A stretch of DNA of 40,671 nt from positions 1 to 40,671 of the forward strand of contig NZ_LNYZ01000022.1 of assembly GCF_001468065.1 (NCBI RefSeq). The letters run 5' to 3'. The translations under genes were made by a program, and so were the position numbers. Shown here one piece after another: positions 36,027-40,671 of this stretch (positions are counted from its first letter, which is position 1; each line of letters begins with the position of its first letter). Under the pieces are notes generated by a model. The model saw only the letters and a list, made by a program, of their open reading frames with translations. It ran no database searches and was not told the DNA's origin. Origin of the DNA: Legionella steigerwaltii (GTDB taxonomy: Bacteria > Pseudomonadota > Gammaproteobacteria > Legionellales > Legionellaceae).

Positions 36027-36755
36027 TTATAGATCACCACCCACCGCTTGCAACACACTTAATGCAGTAATCGCAGCAGTTTCTGTGCGTAAAATCCTTG
36101 GCCCCATGGATAAAGGTTGAAACCCATGCTGACACGCCAATCGCACCTCAGGATCACTTAATCCTCCTTCGGGGCCAATAAGCAAAGCAATTGCAGAAGA
36201 TCCAATCACATAATCGCGCCAACTCTTACTCTCACCAGGATGCAGGATCAATTTCAATCCAGCTTGAGACTCACGGATATAATCCTCAAAAGCAACAGGA
36301 GGATTTACTGGAGGAATTTGATTACGTCCTGATTGTTCACACGCTGCGATGACAATCGCCTGCCATTGATGAAGCTTTTTTGTCATTCGTTCCTTATCTA
36401 ATTTGACAACGCAGCGCTCTGTAATAATAGGAGTGATACTGGCCACACCGAGTTCAACTGCTTTTTGCATGACAAATTCCATGCGCTCACCCTTGGAAAC
36501 AGCTTGCGCCAAATGGATGGTCAATGGTGACTCACGACTTACCTTAGTTATCGAGCCGATAACAACAGAAACCTGCTTTTTTTTCACAGTGTCTATAGTT
36601 GCATCGAACTCGCGATCATCACCAGAAAATAAAGTGAGCTTCTCACCTACTTGCATACGCAAAACGACTCCAACATGCTGGCTGGCTTCGGGAGATAATT
36701 CTAAAAGTTGACCTGTATGGTAGTTTCCAGATTGATAAATACGTACTGCTCTCAT
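36027..36755 (-). CDS. rsmE: 16S rRNA m3U1498 methyltransferase RsmE
   Basis: RsmE methylates U1498 of 16S rRNA. The product is 242 residues, close to E. coli (243). The PUA-like N-terminal domain (RIYQSGNYHTGQLLELSPEA) precedes the SPOUT methyltransferase domain, with the knot motif IALLIGPEGGLSDPEV and the late LGPRILRTETA-like segment read here as MGPRILRTETAAITAL. HLAQAVSKGERMEFVMQKAV is the typical middle part. Start ATG 36755 has only a weak ribosome site. The 207-base gap to trxA shows no gene. Confidence 0.95.
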   Translation of the reverse strand: MRAVRIYQSGNYHTGQLLELSPEASQHVGVVLRMQVGEKLTLFSGDDREFDATIDTVKKKQVSVVIGSITKVSRESPLTIHLAQAVSKGERMEFVMQKAVELGVASITPIITERCVVKLDKERMTKKLHQWQAIVIAACEQSGRNQIPPVNPPVAFEDYIRESQAGLKLILHPGESKSWRDYVIGSSAIALLIGPEGGLSDPEVRLACQHGFQPLSMGPRILRTETAAITALSVLQAVGGDL

Positions 36756-36783
36756 GTGCTTACTGGTCTCTTACGGAGTAAAA

Positions 36784-36863
36784 GTAGCCTGGGTGCAGCG
36801 AAGCGGAACCCGGGATAGCATATTTTTCCATTCCCGGGTTCCGCTTCGCTGCACCCAGGCTAC
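36784..36863. repeat. Long palindromic repeat (REP-like), copy 4
   Basis: The arms are the same as copy 3 (core GCAGCGAAGCGGAACCCGGG) and fully complementary; the loop is unrelated. It lies in the divergent gap between rsmE and fumC. Confidence 0.93.
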
Positions 36864-36937
36864 GTATATATTAATTGGCAACACTATAACAAAAATTACT
36901 TATTTTTGCCCTATGTGATAGAATTTTTTATTTTCAC

Positions 36938-36965
36938 TAGGGTGTCTGTTGTCAACAGACCCTAA
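36938..36965. repeat. Near-palindrome upstream of fumC, related to 38386-38433
   Basis: TAGGGTGTCTGTTG is followed one base later by CAACAGACCCTAA. The right arm is the complement of TTAGGGTCTGTTG; the left has two extra bases. It ends 23 bases before the fumC start and shares TTAGGGTCTG with the hairpin after fumC. Confidence 0.6.
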
Positions 36966-36988
36966 ACGCAGTAAGGAAATTAAAAACC

Positions 36989-38380
36989 ATGAGCAAAACA
37001 CGCATAGAATCTGATAGCATGGGTGAAATCGCTGTCCCTGCCGACAAATATTGGGGCGCACAGACTGAACGATCATTACATCACTTTAATATAGGCAAAG
37101 ACATTATGCCACGTGAAGTAACTCACGCCTTTGGTATCCTGAAAAAAGCAGCCGCATTGACCAATCTGGACTTGGGTAAGCTACCTAAAGATAAAGCGGA
37201 TTTAATTGTTCAAGCTGCGGATGAAGTCAGCAAAGGGATGTTAGACGAGCATTTTCCTTTACATGTGTGGCAAACAGGAAGTGGTACTCAATCTAATATG
37301 AATGCCAATGAAGTTATTTCAAATCGCGCCATTGAGTTGGCTGGCGGAACCATGGGAAGTAAATCGCCTATCCACCCTAATGATCATGTGAATATGTCCC
37401 AATCTTCAAATGATACATTCCCAACAGCAATGCATATTGCTGCAGCGATTGCTTTTAATAAAAAATTAATCCCTGCAGTAAGAAATTTACGTGATGCCTT
37501 GGCTGTTAAAATGGCAGCATTCAAAGATATAGTCAAAATAGGCCGAACCCATTTACAAGATGCGGTGCCAATTACCTTAGGCCAGGAATTTTCTGGTTAT
37601 GTTGCTCAGCTGGATGCCTGCCTCCAACGACTTGAAAATGTATTACCTGAGCTTTATGAATTAGCTGCAGGAGGCACTGCTGTAGGAACTGGTTTAAATA
37701 CTCATCCGCAGTTTGCAACGAAAGTGGCCAAACACATTGCCCAAATTACCCAATTACCTTTTGTTACCGCAAATAATAAATTTGCTGCTCTGGCATCACA
37801 CGAAGCGTTAGTTAATGCCCACAGTGCAATGAAAACATTGGCTTGTGCTTTAATGAAAATTGCAAATGATATTCGCTGGTTAGCTTCTGGCCCACGTTGC
37901 GGTATTGGTGAGTTAATTATCCCAGAAAATGAACCTGGATCTTCAATTATGCCTGGAAAAGTCAATCCCACTCAATGCGAAGCCATGACTATGGTTTGCG
38001 CGCAAGTACTCGGAAATGACTCAACTGTTGGTATCGCTGATAGTCAAGGCAACTTTGAATTGAATGTGTTTAAACCGGTAATCATCTTTAACGTACTTCA
38101 TTCCCTCAATTTGTTGGCCGATACATGTCATTCATTCCAAGAGTTTTGTGCTGAAGGAATCGAAGCCAATCATAAAGTTATTGACTATTACTTACATCAT
38201 TCTTTAATGCTCGTCACTGCACTCAACCAGCATATTGGCTATGACAAAGCAGCCAAAATTGCTAAAACTGCGCACCATGACGACTCCTCTTTGCAAGAAG
38301 CAGCAGTTAAACTTGGAATTTTAACAGCGGAACGCTTTGCGGAATTAGTAAAACCCGAAGAGATGATTGCTCCGCAATAA
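36989..38380 (+). CDS. fumC: Fumarate hydratase class II (FumC)
   Basis: FumC is the iron-independent fumarase that converts fumarate to malate in the TCA cycle. The product is 463 residues, as usual. Markers are [20 protein letters not shown] at the start, [13 protein letters not shown], the [18 protein letters not shown] segment, [16 protein letters not shown] with the active-site His, and the family signature [15 protein letters not shown] (near residue 318). AAGGA lies upstream. It is a single gene, divergent from rsmE and flanked on both sides by related small inverted repeats. Iron independence would suit an organism living under oxidative or iron stress, but that is inference. Confidence 0.98.
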   Translation: MSKTRIESDSMGEIAVPADKYWGAQTERSLHHFNIGKDIMPREVTHAFGILKKAAALTNLDLGKLPKDKADLIVQAADEVSKGMLDEHFPLHVWQTGSGTQSNMNANEVISNRAIELAGGTMGSKSPIHPNDHVNMSQSSNDTFPTAMHIAAAIAFNKKLIPAVRNLRDALAVKMAAFKDIVKIGRTHLQDAVPITLGQEFSGYVAQLDACLQRLENVLPELYELAAGGTAVGTGLNTHPQFATKVAKHIAQITQLPFVTANNKFAALASHEALVNAHSAMKTLACALMKIANDIRWLASGPRCGIGELIIPENEPGSSIMPGKVNPTQCEAMTMVCAQVLGNDSTVGIADSQGNFELNVFKPVIIFNVLHSLNLLADTCHSFQEFCAEGIEANHKVIDYYLHHSLMLVTALNQHIGYDKAAKIAKTAHHDDSSLQEAAVKLGILTAERFAELVKPEEMIAPQ

Positions 38381-38385
38381 TTCAT

Positions 38386-38433
38386 TAGGGTCTGCTACGC
38401 CGGCTCAATTTAACGAATTGTTAGTAGACCCTA
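38386..38433. repeat. Inverted repeat after fumC
   Basis: TAGGGTCTGCTA (38386-38397) pairs with TAGTAGACCCTA (38422-38433) with one mismatch, across 24 bases. It begins 6 bases after the fumC stop. It may act as the end of the transcript, though only a short A/T-rich stretch follows. It is related to the element before fumC. Confidence 0.6.
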
Positions 38434-38627
38434 GAAAAATCTCTTGAAAATCGATGCCGATCTGTTGCATAGTTTGCCCCCCTGTTAATTTGAGGGTGTA
38501 TTCTTTTAAAAAGAGAGAACATGCCGTAAACCAATTTAACTGATCCGAAGTAAAAATGGACTTTACTTCTAAGAGTAATGTAGGGACAGGAATTAATAAA
38601 AAACTTATAGGAAAATAAGGTTCAAGT

Positions 38628-38894
38628 ATGAAACAAAAAACTTCAACTCATTTGGCTCATAAAGCAATAAATCGAGATCACAAAAATGCAAGAACATCTC
38701 ATCAGGCAATCGAAAAAGCTGGTAAGAAAAAAATGAGCTTCTTTGGAAATCGTGCTTCCAGACAATCAGTAAGAGATGAAATGATTCAAGATGGACTGGA
38801 TTTAATGCAATTAGAGACAGAAATGGATGAAGCGCGTAGGGAAAAAGAGGATGAAATAAACAACAGTATCCTTTTTAGTAGTCTGACAATGTAA
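38628..38894 (+). CDS. Small charged protein of unknown function
   Basis: The product is 88 residues. The N-terminal half is basic and polar (KTSTHLAHKAINRDHKNART); the middle has KKKMSFFGNRASRQSVRDEM; the C-terminal part is acidic and helical (LMQLETEMDEARREKEDEIN), then a short hydrophobic end (SILFSSLTM). AAGGT lies about 8 bases before the ATG. There is no signal peptide. I do not recognise it. The Glu-rich block near the end is seen in type IV effectors, but it is also common in small helical proteins. It is a single gene in a 551-base gap between fumC and the outer-membrane gene; 38434-38627 shows no other gene. Confidence 0.68.
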   Translation: MKQKTSTHLAHKAINRDHKNARTSHQAIEKAGKKKMSFFGNRASRQSVRDEMIQDGLDLMQLETEMDEARREKEDEINNSILFSSLTM

Positions 38895-38931
38895 GAGTTG
38901 GGCCATCAGGTCCAACTTATTCTAGGCACTC

Positions 38932-40149
38932 TTAAAATCGATATTTAAAACCTACTAATGTATCATAAAAATTATTTACTTCACCTGTAGGGAATTCCCA
39001 GCGTTGGTATCCAATTTGTAAATCAATAACGAAGCGGTGTGCTAATATTGGAAATTCATACAACAGATTGGCAAAATCATTCTTAATAATAATAAAATCA
39101 ACTGTCGTCAAATTGGCCAAATCAGGACTATGGCCTATACCAACAGTCAAAGAAAGTGAATGATCCTCAGTAGTGAAAAAACGTTTGATAACCCCCGTCA
39201 TTAACAATGATTTAACATTGGTCTGTGGCACAAAATAGTAGGGGGTAACACTCAATAAATAATTACCTACTGCATAATTTAGGCCGGCAATATAGGTCAT
39301 AAAAAAAGTAGGCGCGATGTTAGAGTAGATTGCTCCACCCGTAAACTGGAGGGTATCCGTCAAATTAATGTTTGCCTGTCCTCCATAGGAATAATCAGAA
39401 AATAAATTGGGTTGATTCGCGTAGGTACCAATCAAGTTAAATGAAACATCTCGATTAAGTACCGGTGAAAAATCCAATTCATATTGGGGTGCGGTAAATC
39501 CTTGTCTCGCGGCAAAATTAATACGGCCACCAAATCGACCGTAGCTCGTATCTCGAGTGTAATAAAGTGAAGAATAATCCCAAATCTGATGAAAACCTGT
39601 CACATAGGAGTTATCTGTGGTAAAGCCGATTTCATTCACACCATATACATAGCGAGGAATAATTTGGTTTACATCGGATAAATATTGCTTCCCATATGCA
39701 TTATTCGGATCCAAGGTGAGTATTTTTTTGTTAGTTGCAATCGCTGGAGCGTAGGCTGTAAGGTAAGTCTGGACATCACTTAACTTCATCAACAATAAAA
39801 CACTGTTTGGATTTAGTCGTAATCCTTCTTTTATTACTCTAAGAGCCGTTAAATCCCGCCTCTTTGATAAGTAATAATTCGCCAAAAGAAGACGAGCATC
39901 TTCATCATTAGGATTTTTTTTCAGGCGCTCTTTATATATTTTTTTAGCTTCTTCACTGTCCTCTTGCACTTGGTTTGTTGTTTGAGCTAGTGCTTTCTTT
40001 AAACGAAGATCTTTGGGGTTAGTGGTGGTGCTTTTGTTTATTACGGAAGGAGTTAGAATTCCAGTCGGATTCACAGCAAAAATTTTATTGGACAATAAAA
40101 AAGAGCCTAAGCATAAAACAATCCCTGTGATTCTATATACCATTTTCAT
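38932..40149 (-). CDS. Outer-membrane protein with TPR segment and YaiO-type beta-barrel
   Basis: The product is 405 residues. A signal peptide (GIVLCLGSFLLSNKIFA, cut near residue 25) is followed by TPR-like repeats at about 60-150 (NPNDEDARLLLANYYLSKRR; NPNSVLLLMKLSDVQTYL). From about 165 alternating aromatic beta strands run to a terminal Phe (VGFKYRF), the outer-membrane barrel signal. This TPR-then-barrel plan is that of the YaiO family, often near glycan or exopolysaccharide genes, but no such genes are beside it. The start may be ATG 40149 or the ATG two codons on; neither has a clear ribosome site. Confidence 0.85.
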   Translation of the reverse strand: MKMVYRITGIVLCLGSFLLSNKIFAVNPTGILTPSVINKSTTTNPKDLRLKKALAQTTNQVQEDSEEAKKIYKERLKKNPNDEDARLLLANYYLSKRRDLTALRVIKEGLRLNPNSVLLLMKLSDVQTYLTAYAPAIATNKKILTLDPNNAYGKQYLSDVNQIIPRYVYGVNEIGFTTDNSYVTGFHQIWDYSSLYYTRDTSYGRFGGRINFAARQGFTAPQYELDFSPVLNRDVSFNLIGTYANQPNLFSDYSYGGQANINLTDTLQFTGGAIYSNIAPTFFMTYIAGLNYAVGNYLLSVTPYYFVPQTNVKSLLMTGVIKRFFTTEDHSLSLTVGIGHSPDLANLTTVDFIIIKNDFANLLYEFPILAHRFVIDLQIGYQRWEFPTGEVNNFYDTLVGFKYRF

Positions 40150-40254
40150 AAATTAAAGATCATTCCGTTGAAAGAAACAAAACTAGAAGTAAACTAACAT
40201 CTACATAGAGGTTATTGCAAGTTTTTTAAGGAATTAAGCTAATGCTTCGACGCG

Positions 40255-40289
40255 GTAGCCCGGGTTAGGCACAAGCCATACCCCGGGGA
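40255..40289. repeat. GC-rich imperfect palindrome
   Basis: GTAGCCCGGGTTAGGC then ACAAGCCATACCCCGGGG folds as an imperfect hairpin just after the lipoprotein stop. It resembles, but does not match, the REP-like family. It probably ends the minus-strand lipoprotein transcript and separates it from the barrel gene. Confidence 0.6.
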
Positions 40290-40298
40290 CAATTATCA

Positions 40299-40547
40299 TT
40301 ATTGAATTACGGGGATTTGAGGCGCAGCGTTGCGCTTAGGTCCTGGAGTTGCTTTTTGAGTGGGATCTTTTGAGGCATAAGTCTTTTGCGCTTTGGGTTG
40401 TTTTCCTGTTTGTTGCGCATTCTTAGCATTCATTTTTTCATAGTATTGCGCATTGGTCTGTTCAGAACGTTGCATATCCATGCACGCACATAGGCCTAAA
40501 GACAAAGCAATACCAAAACACCACTTCAGTGATTTTAAATTTATCAT
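40299..40547 (-). CDS. Small putative lipoprotein
   Basis: The product is 82 residues. A short N-terminal hydrophobic stretch (WCFGIALSLGLCACMDM) ends in a lipobox-like LCAC, so the second Cys could carry lipid. The rest is polar, Lys/Gln/Pro-rich and probably unstructured (KNAQQTGKQPKAQKTYASKD). AGGGAG lies 6 bases before ATG 40547. No family is recognised. It is probably anchored in the inner or outer membrane facing the periplasm. To the right, 40548-40671 shows no gene. Confidence 0.78.
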   Translation of the reverse strand: MINLKSLKWCFGIALSLGLCACMDMQRSEQTNAQYYEKMNAKNAQQTGKQPKAQKTYASKDPTQKATPGPKRNAAPQIPVIQ

Positions 40548-40671
40548 ATTTAGCTCCCTGCTTTCTGTTATTCGAAAATTAAATATAAACAGGACTTACG
40601 AAAAACTCATTAAAACAGAAGGATTTTTTAGTTCATTGATAAGATAATTTTTTAAGAGGTTTTTTTTTATT

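Noticed and set aside
1..40671. CRISPR array, tRNA or rRNA genes, defence operon
   Set aside because: No regularly spaced repeats, cloverleaf or rRNA segments were seen. The helicase-ankyrin gene is the only nuclease- or helicase-like candidate, and it stands alone.

Overview
This AT-rich window reads as chromosome of a Legionella-like gammaproteobacterium (order Legionellales). The basis is the housekeeping gene content (ubiE-ubiJ-ubiB-tatA-tatB, ubiD-fre, rho, trxA, rsmE, fumC, ksgA, apaH), mixed with large coiled-coil and ankyrin proteins of the kind that Legionellaceae export through Dot/Icm. No rRNA, tRNA or CRISPR array was seen. The species cannot be named from the sequence alone.

Layout. 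1-918 holds the start of an unknown minus-strand gene that runs off the window. 1123-4550 is a tight plus-strand operon for ubiquinone synthesis and Tat export (ubiE, ubiJ, ubiB, tatA, tatB); tatC is not in it and lies alone at 27403. 4644-5949 holds two minus-strand paralogues for small exported Ala/Thr/Gly-rich proteins, each with its own near-identical sigma70-type promoter and strong hairpin terminator. 6130-12791 is an accessory island. It contains a complete IS701/IS4-like element, an IS110 fragment, one very large minus-strand gene (RelE/ParE-like + SF1 helicase + ankyrin + a Legionella-type C-terminal region), a collapsed IS6-family element, and second, decayed fragments of the same IS110 and IS701 elements.

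12871-18712 returns to ordinary genes: an MFS transporter, a GNAT-msrBA-mltB group, a di-haem cytochrome c peroxidase-like protein and a small acidic-tailed candidate effector. 18737-26627 is a long run of minus-strand genes: ksgA, a TraI_2/HD-like protein with a degenerate metal site, apaH, then an overlapping four-gene TolC/MacA/MacB-type export system. 26823-31474 is on the plus strand: panD, tatC, a coiled-coil candidate effector, a nicotinamidase-like hydrolase and hspQ. 31591-36755 is on the minus strand: a small membrane protein, fre, ubiD, rho, trxA and rsmE. fumC and a small charged protein follow on the plus strand, then a TPR/YaiO-type outer-membrane barrel protein and a small lipoprotein on the minus strand.

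Two families of interspersed palindromic repeats sit mostly between genes. One has four long copies with perfect or near-perfect arms, plus shorter variants. The other has two copies, one of which lies inside the reading frame that precedes the TolC-like signal peptide. Working together: UbiE, UbiJ, UbiB, UbiD and perhaps Fre serve quinone synthesis; TatA, TatB and TatC serve folded-protein export; the TolC/MacAB genes form one efflux machine; MsrBA, TrxA and the peroxidase-like protein serve oxidative repair. The most unusual item is the 1298-residue helicase-ankyrin fusion in the IS-bounded island.
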